A DNA stretch of 64,000 bases from assembly GCF_017498485.1 (NCBI RefSeq), contig NZ_CP071795.1:2294001-2358000 (forward strand), in the 5' to 3' direction. The notes under the pieces were generated by a model. That model saw only the letters and a program-made list of their open reading frames with translations, made no database searches and was not told the origin of the DNA. Positions 36,695 through 45,608 of the stretch are shown here, piece by piece (within the stretch, counting starts at the first letter, position 1; every line of letters starts with the position of its first letter). Made by a program: the position numbers and the translations under genes. Source of the DNA: Polaribacter batillariae. GTDB lineage: Bacteria; Bacteroidota; Bacteroidia; Flavobacteriales; Flavobacteriaceae.

Positions 36695-38275
36695 ATGGCA
36701 AGTATTAAACCAGCTGAAGTATCAGCAATTTTAAAGCAACAGTTAACAAGTTTCGAAGCAAAAGCAACTTTAAACGAAGTAGGAACTGTTTTACAAGTAG
36801 GAGATGGTATTGCACGTGTGTATGGTCTTTCTAATGTTCAATATGGTGAATTGGTAGAATTCGAAAACGGATTAGAAGGTATTGTATTAAACTTAGAAGA
36901 AGACAATGCAGGAGTTGTATTATTAGGAGCCTCTACTTCAATTAGAGAAGGTTCTACTGTAAAACGTACAGAACGTATCGCTTCTTTAAGAGCAGGTGAA
37001 GGAATTGTAGGAAGAGTTGTAGATACTTTAGGAAGTCCTATAGATGGTAAAGGTCCTATTGAAGGAACTACTTACGAAATGCCTTTAGAACGTAGAGCTC
37101 CAGGGGTTATTTATAGAGAACCTGTAACAGAGCCATTACAAACAGGTATTAAATCTATTGATGCAATGATTCCTGTAGGTAGAGGTCAGCGTGAGTTAAT
37201 TATTGGAGACCGTCAAACAGGTAAATCTACAGTAGCTATTGATACCATTCTAAATCAAAAAGAATTTTACGATGCTGGTAAACCAGTATATTGTATCTAT
37301 GTTGCTATTGGTCAAAAAGCATCTACTGTGGCTGCGATTGCAAATATGTTAGAAGAAAGAGGTGCTTTAGCTTATACAACCATTGTTGCTGCAAACGCAT
37401 CAGACCCTGCAGCAATGCAAGTGTATGCACCATTTGCTGGAGCTGCAATTGGAGAATATTTTAGAGATTCTGGAAGACCTGCTTTAATTATTTTTGATGA
37501 TTTATCTAAACAAGCAGTTGCCTACCGTGAAATTTCTTTATTATTAAGAAGACCTCCAGGACGTGAGGCATATCCAGGAGATGTATTTTACTTACACTCA
37601 AGATTATTAGAAAGAGCTGCAAAAGTTATTAATGACGATAAAATTGCAAGTGAAATGAACGACTTACCAGATTCTATCAAAGGAATCGTAAAAGGTGGAG
37701 GTTCTTTAACGGCATTACCAATTATCGAAACACAAGCAGGAGACGTATCTGCATACATTCCAACAAACGTAATTTCGATTACAGATGGCCAAATCTTCTT
37801 AGATGGAGATTTATTTAACTCCGGTGTAAGACCAGCAATTAACGTAGGTATTTCTGTATCTCGTGTTGGAGGTAACGCACAGATTAAATCTATGAAAAAA
37901 GTATCTGGTACATTAAAATTAGATCAAGCAGCATACCGCGAATTAGAAGCCTTTGCAAAATTTGGTTCCGATTTAGATGCAGCTACAATGAGTGTAATTT
38001 CTAAAGGAAAACGTAATGTTGAAATTTTAAAACAAGCGCAAAACGATCCTTATCCAGTAGAAGACCAAATTGCAATTATTTATGCAGGTTCTAAAAACTT
38101 GTTAAAAGATGTACCTGTAGAAAAAGTAAAAAAATTCGAAAGAGAGTATATCGATTATTTAAACGCAAAACATAGAGATACTTTAGATACCTTAAAATCT
38201 GGTAAGTTAACAGACGAAGTAATTGCTACTTTAACGTCTGCAGCAGCAACAGTATCTAAACATTTTGCTTCATAA
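36695..38275 (+). CDS. atpA: ATP synthase subunit alpha (F1)
   Basis: 526 residues. P-loop '[11 protein letters not shown]' (about 169-179), Walker B '[11 protein letters not shown]', and the typical '[20 protein letters not shown]'. It forms the non-catalytic nucleotide sites of F1. The expected neighbour atpG is displaced by a 112-codon four-helix-bundle gene and repeats. Confidence 0.98.
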   Translation: MASIKPAEVSAILKQQLTSFEAKATLNEVGTVLQVGDGIARVYGLSNVQYGELVEFENGLEGIVLNLEEDNAGVVLLGASTSIREGSTVKRTERIASLRAGEGIVGRVVDTLGSPIDGKGPIEGTTYEMPLERRAPGVIYREPVTEPLQTGIKSIDAMIPVGRGQRELIIGDRQTGKSTVAIDTILNQKEFYDAGKPVYCIYVAIGQKASTVAAIANMLEERGALAYTTIVAANASDPAAMQVYAPFAGAAIGEYFRDSGRPALIIFDDLSKQAVAYREISLLLRRPPGREAYPGDVFYLHSRLLERAAKVINDDKIASEMNDLPDSIKGIVKGGGSLTALPIIETQAGDVSAYIPTNVISITDGQIFLDGDLFNSGVRPAINVGISVSRVGGNAQIKSMKKVSGTLKLDQAAYRELEAFAKFGSDLDAATMSVISKGKRNVEILKQAQNDPYPVEDQIAIIYAGSKNLLKDVPVEKVKKFEREYIDYLNAKHRDTLDTLKSGKLTDEVIATLTSAAATVSKHFAS

Positions 38276-38277
38276 AG

Positions 38278-38300
38278 TTATAAGTACAGAGTTCTAACTT
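38278..38300 (+). repeat. Left flank repeat of the four-helix-bundle insert
   Basis: GTTATAAGT (38278-38286) and AACTTATG (ending at the start codon). These are near-inverse to AACTCATAACTTATAG at 38631-38646, and the start-codon stretch TTATGAGT (38299-38306) is the exact inverse of ACTCATAA (38632-38639) at the stop codon. Confidence 0.45.
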
Positions 38301-38639
38301 ATGAGTAAGCTAAACGAAAGCCCAATTAGAATTAAAAGCTTTCTTTTTGCATGCGAAATTGTTAACTTTTGCGACGTTCTTAAAGATAATAAAGATTTTG
38401 AACTAGCTTCTCAATTATTAAGAAGTGGAACTAGTATTGGTGCCAATACAAGGGAAGCGCAAAGAGGAGTTAGTAAAAAAGATTTTAAAAATAAATTTGG
38501 TATTGCTTTAAAAGAAGCAGATGAAACCAAATATTGGATTGAAATATTAGAAGCAACAGGTAGAAATGTTCCTTCTGAATTAAAAAATAAGTGTGAGGAG
38601 TTGATAAGAATTTTAGTAGCAATTATTAAAAACTCATAA
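38301..38639 (+). CDS. Four-helix-bundle protein (23S rRNA intervening-sequence protein family) inserted in the atp operon
   Basis: 112 residues, all helical. 'NFCDVLKDNKDFELASQLLR' and 'SGTSIGANTREAQRGVSKKD' with 'FGIALKEADETKYWIEIL' match the S23/IVP four-helix-bundle family, whose founding members are encoded in intervening sequences of 23S rRNA genes. Here the gene sits between atpA and atpG, same strand, 25 bases after atpA. It is not part of the ATP synthase. Short inverted repeats coincide with its start and stop codons, and CTCATAACT repeats follow, suggesting insertion as a unit. Biochemical function unknown. Confidence 0.85.
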   Translation: MSKLNESPIRIKSFLFACEIVNFCDVLKDNKDFELASQLLRSGTSIGANTREAQRGVSKKDFKNKFGIALKEADETKYWIEILEATGRNVPSELKNKCEELIRILVAIIKNS

Positions 38640-38738
38640 CTTATAGAAAACACGAATTCATATGAATGTTGAATTGTCAGTTTAAAATTTAAGTATTAGT
38701 AAACCTATAATTCTGCACTCATAACTCATAACTAGTTT
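38631..38738 (+). repeat. Right flank repeats of the four-helix-bundle insert
   Basis: CTCATAACT occurs at 38633-38641 and twice, overlapping, in CTCATAACTCATAACT at 38717-38733, just before atpG. The whole 100-base gap holds no gene. Confidence 0.5.
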
Positions 38739-38739
38739 T

Positions 38740-39603
38740 ATGGCAAACTTAAAAGAAATACGTAATAGAATTACCTCCATTGGTTCCACAATGCAGATTA
38801 CATCTGCCATGAAAATGGTATCTGCTGCCAAGTTGAAAAAGGCGCAAGATGCAATTACTGCAATGAGGCCTTATTCATCTAAACTAACGGAATTGTTGCA
38901 AAATTTAAGTGCAACTCTAGATAGTGATGTTGGAGGTGTGTATTCAACACAAAGAGAAGTTTCTAAAGTTTTAATAGTTGTAATAACATCTAACAGAGGT
39001 TTGTGTGGTGGTTTTAACTCTTCGATTATAAAAGAAGTTGCAAAAACAATCGACACAAAATATGCGAATGCTACTGTAGATTTATTTACAATTGGTAAAA
39101 AAGGAGACATTTTATCAAGAAAGTGCAAAATTGTAGATACTCGAAACGATATTTTCGACGATTTAACTTTCGATAATGTTGCTGAAATTGCACAGAAGTT
39201 AATGGATTTATATGCAAATGGAACTTACGATAAAATAGAACTTGTTTACAATCAATTTAAAAATGCAGCCACTCAATTACCACAAGTAGAGCAATTTTTA
39301 CCTATCAAACCAATTGAAGGAGGAAATGCAAATACCGTAAATTCTGATTATATTTTTGAGCCATCTAAAGAAGAAATTGTGGAAGCTTTAATTCCTAAAT
39401 CTTTAAAAACTCAATTATACAAAGCAATTAGAGATAGTTTTGCTTCAGAACATGGTGCACGTATGACTGCAATGCACAAGGCAACAGACAACGCAAAAGA
39501 TTTAAGAGACGAATTATTGTTAACGTATAACAAAGCACGTCAAGCAGCAATTACAAATGAAATTTTGGAGATTGTTGGTGGAGCAGAAGCTTTGAATAAT
39601 TAA
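38740..39603 (+). CDS. atpG: ATP synthase subunit gamma (F1)
   Basis: 287 residues. N-terminal helix 'KEIRNRITSIGSTMQITSAM' and C-terminal helix 'YNKARQAAITNEILEIVGGA' form the rotor coiled coil. Middle Rossmann-like part with 'ITSNRGLCGGFNSSI'. Last gene of the cluster; beta (atpD) and epsilon (atpC) are not here, as is usual in Bacteroidota. A perfect terminator follows and is disrupted by an insertion sequence. Confidence 0.97.
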   Translation: MANLKEIRNRITSIGSTMQITSAMKMVSAAKLKKAQDAITAMRPYSSKLTELLQNLSATLDSDVGGVYSTQREVSKVLIVVITSNRGLCGGFNSSIIKEVAKTIDTKYANATVDLFTIGKKGDILSRKCKIVDTRNDIFDDLTFDNVAEIAQKLMDLYANGTYDKIELVYNQFKNAATQLPQVEQFLPIKPIEGGNANTVNSDYIFEPSKEEIVEALIPKSLKTQLYKAIRDSFASEHGARMTAMHKATDNAKDLRDELLLTYNKARQAAITNEILEIVGGAEALNN

Positions 39604-39633
39604 ACGTAGCGTAGCTAAGTTAAATACTCAAAA

Positions 39634-39658
39634 GAGCTGAGGCTTTAAATAATTAAGC
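39634..39658 (+). repeat. Degenerate second copy of the atpG 3' end
   Basis: GAGCTGAGGCTTTAAATAATT... at 39634-39658 matches the last codons, stop and following bases of atpG (39581-39605) at 21 of 25 positions. Looks like the remnant of a short tandem duplication. Confidence 0.5.
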
Positions 39659-39683
39659 AAAAATTCAATAATATTTTATATTA

Positions 39684-39716
39684 AAAAAGAGACTGGTTTT
39701 CCAGTCTCTTTTTTTG
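39684..39716 (+). terminator. Terminator of the atp operon, T-tract split by the IS
   Basis: AAAAAAGAGACTGG (39684-39697) pairs perfectly with CCAGTCTCTTTTTT (39702-39715) around TTTT. The IS256 element begins within or right after the T-tract. Confidence 0.9.
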
Positions 39717-39764
39717 ACACTTTCCCACAAAGTGTGTAAGTTAAAAATTACAGGATTAAATTTT

Positions 39765-40961
39765 TCATAGTTTAATCCTGTTTTCAAATATAGCCAAAAA
39801 TTGGTTAAGAATGATACCCCAATTTCTAATAGGCAATGTCCATTTTTTTGTTGATTCTCTCAAAGCTAAAAATACGGATTTAATTACAGCATCATCTGTT
39901 GGATATGAGAGTTTGTTTTTAGTGTATTTTCTAATTTTCCCATTTAAGTTTTCTATCAAATTTGTGGTATAAATAATGGTTCTGATTTCTAATGGGAAAT
40001 CGAAGAAAACAGTGAGTTCATCCCAATTGTTTTCCCATGATTTAATGGCATAAGAATATTTGGATTCCCATTTTTCTTTAAAGTCTTCTAAGGCTGCTTT
40101 TGCTGCTTCTTTTGTAGGAGCTGTATAGATTTGCTTCATATCTCTTGTAAAGGCTTTTTTATCTTTCCAGACTACATATTTACAAGAGTTTCTGATTTGA
40201 TGAACCACACATATTTGTGTTACTGAATTGGAAAAAATAGTTTTAATGGTGTCTGTAAATCCGTTTAAATTATCAGTTGCTGTAATTAAAATGTCTTGTG
40301 TTCCTCTGGCTTTTATGTCGGTTAAAACGCTCATCCAAAAAGAGGAAGATTCGTTTTTTCCTAACCAAAGTCCTAAAACTTCTTTTTTACCATCTACTCT
40401 AAGACCAACAGCAATGTAAATTGTTTTATTGATGACTTTGGAGTTTTCACGAACCTTAAAAACGATGCCATCCATCCATACAATCAGATAAGTAGCTTCT
40501 AAAGGTCTATTTTTCCAAGCAATAATGTCAGCTGTAATTTTATCTGTGATTCTAGAAATGGCTGAACTAGAGATGTTAAAATTATACAATTCCCGTATTT
40601 GTTCTTCAATATCTGTAGTACTCATTCCTTTGGCATATAAAGAAATAATCAGGTTTTCAACTCCATCTGCAGTACTTTCTCGCTTTTTAATAAGCATTGG
40701 ATTGAAAGTAGCATCGCGATCTCTTGGAACTTTTATTTTAGTTTCTCCTAAATGCGTCTTTATTGTTTTGGTTCCATAGCCATTTCGTGAATTAGGATTG
40801 TTGCTTTTTTGATGCTTATCGTAATCTAAATGTGCATCTAATTCGCCTTCTAAAATCTTTTCTACACCACGTTTGTGCAGTTGTTCTATAAAACTGGTTA
40901 GTTCTGAACCTGTTTTAAATTGTTTTAAAAATTCTTCGTTTAATAAATCTTCTGGTTTCAT
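39765..40961 (-). CDS. IS256 family transposase
   Basis: 398 residues, full length for the family. Opening '[19 protein letters not shown]'-like region (actual '[17 protein letters not shown]') with '[17 protein letters not shown]' is typical. DDE residues: Asp in '[16 protein letters not shown]', Asp in '[12 protein letters not shown]', and Glu in '[17 protein letters not shown]'. No frameshift or stop, so the element may still be active. Codon use is similar to the host genome, so it probably circulates among close relatives. Confidence 0.95.
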   Translation of the reverse strand: MKPEDLLNEEFLKQFKTGSELTSFIEQLHKRGVEKILEGELDAHLDYDKHQKSNNPNSRNGYGTKTIKTHLGETKIKVPRDRDATFNPMLIKKRESTADGVENLIISLYAKGMSTTDIEEQIRELYNFNISSSAISRITDKITADIIAWKNRPLEATYLIVWMDGIVFKVRENSKVINKTIYIAVGLRVDGKKEVLGLWLGKNESSSFWMSVLTDIKARGTQDILITATDNLNGFTDTIKTIFSNSVTQICVVHQIRNSCKYVVWKDKKAFTRDMKQIYTAPTKEAAKAALEDFKEKWESKYSYAIKSWENNWDELTVFFDFPLEIRTIIYTTNLIENLNGKIRKYTKNKLSYPTDDAVIKSVFLALRESTKKWTLPIRNWGIILNQFLAIFENRIKL

Positions 40962-40999
40962 AATAAAAGTGTGTTTATAAATTTAGTGATTATTTAATC

Positions 41000-41074
41000 G
41001 TAAAGTTATTTCCGAAATTTTTCCTCATGGAGCAATTTAATGATTGCTCTAGAAAAATTTCAGAATAACTTTAC
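41000..41074. repeat. Internal inverted repeat upstream of the transposase gene
   Basis: Arms GTAAAGTTATTTCCGAAATT.. (41000-41023) and the inverse (41052-41074) are nearly perfect, with an inner GAGCAAT/ATTGCTC pair. It lies between the right IS end and the transposase start, in the 5' region of the transcript. Possibly limits transposase expression from outside transcription. Confidence 0.6.
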
Positions 41075-41147
41075 TTACACACTTTTTGGTTTAGTACCCT
41101 TTTTTTGTTTTACAAGCAAATAATTCTTTGATACAGAGTCTATTTTT

Positions 41148-42689
41148 TTACAAATCAAACTTAATTCCTTGTGCCAAAGGCAATTCATCAGAATAATTTA
41201 TGGTATTTGTTTGTCTTCTCATATACACTTTCCAGGCATCAGAGCCAGATTCGCGTCCACCACCAGTTTCTTTTTCGCCACCAAAAGCACCACCAATTTC
41301 TGCACCAGAAGTTCCAATATTTACATTGGCAATTCCACAATCAGATCCTGCATAAGACAAGAATTTTTCGGCTTCTTTTAGTTCATTGGTCATAATTGCG
41401 GATGATAAACCTTGTGCAACGCCATTTTGTTTTTCAATCGCATTTTCTACATCTCCAGCATATTTCATCAAATATAAAATGGGAGCAAAAGTTTCGTGTT
41501 GTACAATTTTATAATGATTTTCAGCTTCAATAATAGCAGGCTTTACGTAACAACCAGATTCATATCCTTCGCCTTCTAGAACTCCTCCTTCAACCAATAC
41601 GTTTCCACCTTCCGCTTTTGCTTTTTCAATCGCTTTTAAATAGGTATTTACAGCATCTCTATCAATTAATGGCCCAACATGATTATTTTCATCTAAAGGG
41701 TTCCCTATTTTAATTTGTTGGTAAGCACCCACAATGGCATCTCTTACTTTATCATAGACAGATTCGTGAATAATTAATCTTCTTGTGGATGTACAACGTT
41801 GTCCACACGTTCCAACAGCACCAAAAACAGCACCAGGAACAACTACTTTTAAATCGGCAGTTGGTGTAATAATAATGGCGTTGTTTCCACCCAATTCTAA
41901 TAACGATTTTCCAAAACGTTGGGCAACTTTTGCACCCACAATTCTACCCATTCTGGTAGAACCTGTGGCAGAAACTAACGGAATTCTTGTGTCAGCAGTC
42001 ATCATTTCTCCTACTTTATAATCGCCATTAATAATACAAGAAATACCTTCTGGCAAATTATTGTCTTTTAAAATTTCGGCAATAATATTCTGACAAGCAA
42101 CAGCACACAAAGGTACTTTTTCGGAACCTTTCCATACACAAACATTACCACAAATCCATGCCAAAGCTGTGTTCCAGGCCCAAACTGCCACTGGAAAATT
42201 AAATGCAGAAATAATGCCCACAACACCTATTGGGTGCCATTGTTCTCTCATTACGTGTCCTGGTCTTTCAGAAGGAATGGTTTGCCCATTTAATTGACGT
42301 GATAAACCGACTGCAAAATCACAGATATCTATCATTTCTTGTACTTCGCCCAAACCTTCTTGGTACGATTTTCCCATTTCGTAAGAAACCAATTTACCAA
42401 GTGCTTCTTTCTTTTCTCTTAATTTATTACCAAATAGACGTACAATTTCCCCTCTTTGTGGCGCTGGTTTATCTCGCCAAATTTTAAATGCTTTAGTAGC
42501 AGCATCCATCACCTTTTCGTAATCTTCTTTTGTGGTGGTTTTTACTTTTCCAATCAATTTACCATCCACAGGAGAATAACTTTCTATAATTTCTCCATTA
42601 GAAAAATTGTTTGAACCTGTAGAAGTTCCGTTATTTATATCTTTTACCCCTAACTCTTGTAAGGCTTTTGCAATTCCGAAATCTGTCAT
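41148..42689 (-). CDS. Aldehyde dehydrogenase, ALDH7/antiquitin type (probable aminoadipate-semialdehyde dehydrogenase)
   Basis: 513 residues. 'GVVGIISAFNFPVAVWAWN' is typical of the ALDH7 branch; general base Glu in 'SLLELGGNNAII' (near 270); nucleophile Cys in 'GTCGQRCTSTRRL' (near 304); C-terminal 'GGEKETGGGRESGSDAWK'. ALDH7 enzymes oxidise alpha-aminoadipate semialdehyde in lysine breakdown, using NAD. Substrate inferred from the subfamily. Divergent from the asparaginase gene and convergent with the IS. Confidence 0.88.
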   Translation of the reverse strand: MTDFGIAKALQELGVKDINNGTSTGSNNFSNGEIIESYSPVDGKLIGKVKTTTKEDYEKVMDAATKAFKIWRDKPAPQRGEIVRLFGNKLREKKEALGKLVSYEMGKSYQEGLGEVQEMIDICDFAVGLSRQLNGQTIPSERPGHVMREQWHPIGVVGIISAFNFPVAVWAWNTALAWICGNVCVWKGSEKVPLCAVACQNIIAEILKDNNLPEGISCIINGDYKVGEMMTADTRIPLVSATGSTRMGRIVGAKVAQRFGKSLLELGGNNAIIITPTADLKVVVPGAVFGAVGTCGQRCTSTRRLIIHESVYDKVRDAIVGAYQQIKIGNPLDENNHVGPLIDRDAVNTYLKAIEKAKAEGGNVLVEGGVLEGEGYESGCYVKPAIIEAENHYKIVQHETFAPILYLMKYAGDVENAIEKQNGVAQGLSSAIMTNELKEAEKFLSYAGSDCGIANVNIGTSGAEIGGAFGGEKETGGGRESGSDAWKVYMRRQTNTINYSDELPLAQGIKFDL

Positions 42690-42802
42690 TTTGCAGTTCT
42701 ATTTTTGTTGTTTAACTTAGAGGCTCGAATTTACGAATTATTTCACAAATAAATAAATTAAACAAAAACATTATAATTTGTTTAATTTTAAACAAAAAAG
42801 AT

Positions 42803-43855
42803 ATGAAAAAATTACTTTTTATCGCGTCATTTTTAATAATTTCATTTGGTTGTTCTTCAGAAAAAACATCAACGAAACAAGAAAATTCAAAAAAAGTAAA
42901 CGACTTTGCCATTATTATTCATGGTGGAGCAGGAACGATTTTAAAGAAAAACATGTCTGATGAAAAAGAAGTCGAATACAAAGCAAAATTAGAAGAAGCG
43001 ATAAAAGTTGGGCATACCATTTTAAAAAATGGAGGAACAAGTACAGAAGCAGTACTAAAAACCATACAAATAATGGAAGAATCGCCATTGTTTAATGCAG
43101 GAAAAGGAGCCGTTTTTACTCACGAAGAAACCAACGAATTAGATGCTTCTTTTATGGATGGAAAAACCTTAAATGCAGGGGCAGTTGCTGGTGTTACCAA
43201 TGTAAAAAGTCCTATTGAATTGGCAATAAAAGTAATGACAGATTCTGACCACGTAATGTTATCTGGAAAAGGAGCTTCTACTTTTGCCAAAGAAAAAGGG
43301 TTGGAAATTGTAGATCCAAGTTATTTTTATACAGAAAATCGTTTTCAATCTTTACAAAGAATTAAAAATAGAGCAAAAACACAGTTAGATCACGATGATA
43401 AAAAAGCGGCTTTTTACGATGCAGATATAAAAAATGCAAAGTTCGGGACTGTAGGTTGTGTGGCTTTAGATAAAGAAGGGAATATTGCTGCAGGAACTTC
43501 TACTGGTGGAATGACTAACAAACGCTGGGGAAGAATTGGAGATGCCCCCATTATTGGTTCTGGAACGTATGCAAATAACCAAACTTGTGGAGTTTCTTCA
43601 ACAGGTTGGGGCGAATATTTTATAAGAAGTCAAGTGGCTTACGATATTTCTGCACAAATGGAATATTTACAGAAAAGCTTAAAAGAAGCCACGAAAGATG
43701 TAATTCAAAACAAACTAACCCAATTGGGTGGAACAGGTGGTGTTGTGGCTTTAGATAAAAACGGAAATATGTCTTTCGAATTTAATACTGCAGGAATGTA
43801 CAGAGCTTCTATGAACGATAAAGACGAATTGGTTGTAAAGATTTACAAAGAATAA
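42803..43855 (+). CDS. Isoaspartyl peptidase/L-asparaginase (Ntn hydrolase), lipoprotein
   Basis: 350 residues. Lipoprotein signal 'MKKLLFIASFLIISFGC'. Then 'FAIIIHGGAGTIL', the family opening. The autocleavage site and nucleophile Thr are in 'AKFGTVGCVALDKEGNIAAG', followed by 'TSTGGMTNKRWGRIGDAPII' and 'GTGGVVALDKNGN'. It hydrolyses isoaspartyl dipeptides and asparagine. The lipid anchor places it in the periplasm. Its 3' end overlaps the end of a convergent hypothetical gene by 13 bases. Confidence 0.93.
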   Translation: MKKLLFIASFLIISFGCSSEKTSTKQENSKKVNDFAIIIHGGAGTILKKNMSDEKEVEYKAKLEEAIKVGHTILKNGGTSTEAVLKTIQIMEESPLFNAGKGAVFTHEETNELDASFMDGKTLNAGAVAGVTNVKSPIELAIKVMTDSDHVMLSGKGASTFAKEKGLEIVDPSYFYTENRFQSLQRIKNRAKTQLDHDDKKAAFYDADIKNAKFGTVGCVALDKEGNIAAGTSTGGMTNKRWGRIGDAPIIGSGTYANNQTCGVSSTGWGEYFIRSQVAYDISAQMEYLQKSLKEATKDVIQNKLTQLGGTGGVVALDKNGNMSFEFNTAGMYRASMNDKDELVVKIYKE

Positions 43856-44187
43856 TCTAGCCATTTTTCTGGAATTGGTTGTAAATCTAAATTTGTAGAT
43901 ACAGATTTTAATTTCTTTTTAAAACCAATTCTAGAAATTTTAGGAATCGATAAATTAATGTTATTTCTTTTATTAATTTTTTGTAAAACTTCTTCAATAG
44001 ATTCTTTGTTACACAAGACTAAATTGTTCATTATTGCATTAGATTCGATCTCTAATTTAAAACAATCTACAAAGTATTTAGGTTTATTATCTTCATAAAT
44101 AACCCATTGTGCACTTTGCTTTTTAGGGATTTCTATAATTTGTTTTGTACCACTTAGTGTACGATATGTGGTTGCTTTTACCTCCAT
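43843..44187 (-). CDS. Uncharacterised 114-residue protein
   Basis: No signal peptide or membrane helix. N-terminal beta-rich part ('YRTLSGTKQIIEIPKKQSAQ', 'WVIYEDNKPKYFVDCFKLEI'), then a helix 'SIEEVLQKINKRNNIN' and a basic tail. A TAnnTTTG box (minus-strand TATTTTTG, 44231-44238) lies about 43 bases upstream, supporting a real gene. Family unknown to me. Confidence 0.6.
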   Translation of the reverse strand: MEVKATTYRTLSGTKQIIEIPKKQSAQWVIYEDNKPKYFVDCFKLEIESNAIMNNLVLCNKESIEEVLQKINKRNNINLSIPKISRIGFKKKLKSVSTNLDLQPIPEKWLDYSL

Positions 44188-44230
44188 ACTTAGGGGTGTA
44201 TTTAATTTTTCATATACAAGTTTAACACTA

Positions 44231-44238
44231 CAAAAATA
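44231..44238 (-). promoter_or_regulatory. -7 promoter box of the 43843-44187 gene
   Basis: Minus-strand TATTTTTG fits TAnnTTTG. Confidence 0.45.
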
Positions 44239-44270
44239 AGACCAAACTAAAAAACTTACAATTTATTTAA

Positions 44271-45605
44271 CTAAAATTGATAATTTAGGCCTGTATAAAT
44301 TCCGATATTAAATGGCGAAAACCCGTTTGCATTTTTACTAAATGTGTTTAATTGTGCTTTAAACATAGGATTTACATAAAACGACCAGTTTTTAGTAAAA
44401 TTGTAATTAAAATCGAAACCAAAATTTCCACTAAAATTAAAGTTGTTTAAATTGGTCGCTTGCCCAGTATTAATAAAATTATTATTCTCTAAAACAATTT
44501 CGTTTTTTCTTAAAAATAAAGAACTAAAACCTGCTACAATTTGGGTTTCGAACTTTTTACTTTCTAATAGATTGTATTTAATTTCTAAAGGAATTTCTAC
44601 ATAACCAAAATTTTGCGTTAGGTTTCCGTTAAAAGTAACTAGGCTAGAAATGCTGGTAGCACTTGCATTAAAACGAGTGTTAGATGTATTTTCAAGCGCA
44701 ACAGAATTTCCATTATCGAATAAAATATTAGACATTTTACTTCGCGAAGAAATTACGGCAATTTGGTTATTGGCATATTGCATTTCCTGCAATTGAACTC
44801 CAGTTTGTAAAGTCCATTTGTTATTTATTTCATAAGCTACTTTTAGTCCGTAAGCATACGAATTTTCTCCTTTCGTAGAAGAAGATAAATTTGCATCTAA
44901 AGAAGAAGAATTTGTAAAAGAATTAGAATTTAAAACTGCAAAAACAGGAGAAACACTCCATTTTTTTGCAGTTTTTATAGTTTCTTTTTCATTTTTTTTA
45001 ATAGTTGCTAAAAAATCTTTCTTAGGTTTTAATTTTTTATTTTTCTTATCGACAAAAGTTGAGTCTTTCGTGTTTGAAACCTTCTTTTTGGGTTGTTTTT
45101 TTACAAGATTTTCCTCGGCAGAATTATCGGCTAAAAAAATCTTTTCCATAGCACTTTGGGGGCTAACTAACTTCTTTTTACCTTTTGACTTTGCATTGTT
45201 ATTGGTAATTAATACTTTATTAGAGTTCGATTTTTTGGTTTGTTTTTTCTTGACTATGTTGCTATTTTTAGTTGGTTTTTCATTGGCAATTAAAACGTTG
45301 TTTTTTATTTTTTTATTTAAAATAACTGAATCTGTATTTTTGGTGTTTTCTTTAATTTTCTCGGTAGTAGTATTTGTAATAATTATGTTTTTATCTTCTG
45401 TGGAATTACGATTAGAAAAAGGAAACAAGAACAACCCAAGAATAAACAACGCTGCAATTGCGCCAGAAAACCACCAAAAAGGTAAAACGCTACGTTTCTT
45501 TTTAGTGAGTTTAGATTCTATATTATTCCAGACTTTTTTGTTGGGAGTTGCTTCCAAACTTTTAAGTCGTTCTTGGAACAATCTATCTATATTTTTATTT
45601 TCCAT
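44271..45605 (-). CDS. Anti-sigma-like N-terminus fused to outer-membrane beta-barrel domain
   Basis: 444 residues. A short cytoplasmic part ('DRLFQERLKSLEATPNKKVW') is followed by one membrane helix (about 42-63, 'FWWFSGAIAALFILGLFLF'). Then comes a long Lys/Asn/Ser-rich periplasmic linker (about 65-210) and a C-terminal ~230-residue beta-barrel-like part ('YAYGLKVAYEINNKWTLQTG' to 'FNIGIYTGLNYQF'), ending in Phe as outer-membrane proteins do. It starts 3 bases after the ECF sigma factor gene. This layout would tie envelope to cytoplasm across the periplasm, and the N-terminus could hold the sigma factor (inference). Confidence 0.75.
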   Translation of the reverse strand: MENKNIDRLFQERLKSLEATPNKKVWNNIESKLTKKKRSVLPFWWFSGAIAALFILGLFLFPFSNRNSTEDKNIIITNTTTEKIKENTKNTDSVILNKKIKNNVLIANEKPTKNSNIVKKKQTKKSNSNKVLITNNNAKSKGKKKLVSPQSAMEKIFLADNSAEENLVKKQPKKKVSNTKDSTFVDKKNKKLKPKKDFLATIKKNEKETIKTAKKWSVSPVFAVLNSNSFTNSSSLDANLSSSTKGENSYAYGLKVAYEINNKWTLQTGVQLQEMQYANNQIAVISSRSKMSNILFDNGNSVALENTSNTRFNASATSISSLVTFNGNLTQNFGYVEIPLEIKYNLLESKKFETQIVAGFSSLFLRKNEIVLENNNFINTGQATNLNNFNFSGNFGFDFNYNFTKNWSFYVNPMFKAQLNTFSKNANGFSPFNIGIYTGLNYQF

Positions 45606-45608
45606 CAG

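Larger units (their letters stand above)
39716..41099 (-). mobile_element. IS256-family insertion sequence, about 1.38 kb
   Basis: Terminal inverted repeats share a perfect 13-base core AAAGTGTGTAAGT (left 39730-39742; inverse on the right at 41073-41085) with weaker matches outward to about 39716 and 41099. Both flanks are runs of 6-7 T, consistent with a short target duplication in a T-tract. One intact transposase fills the element. The boundaries are good to a few bases. Confidence 0.8.
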
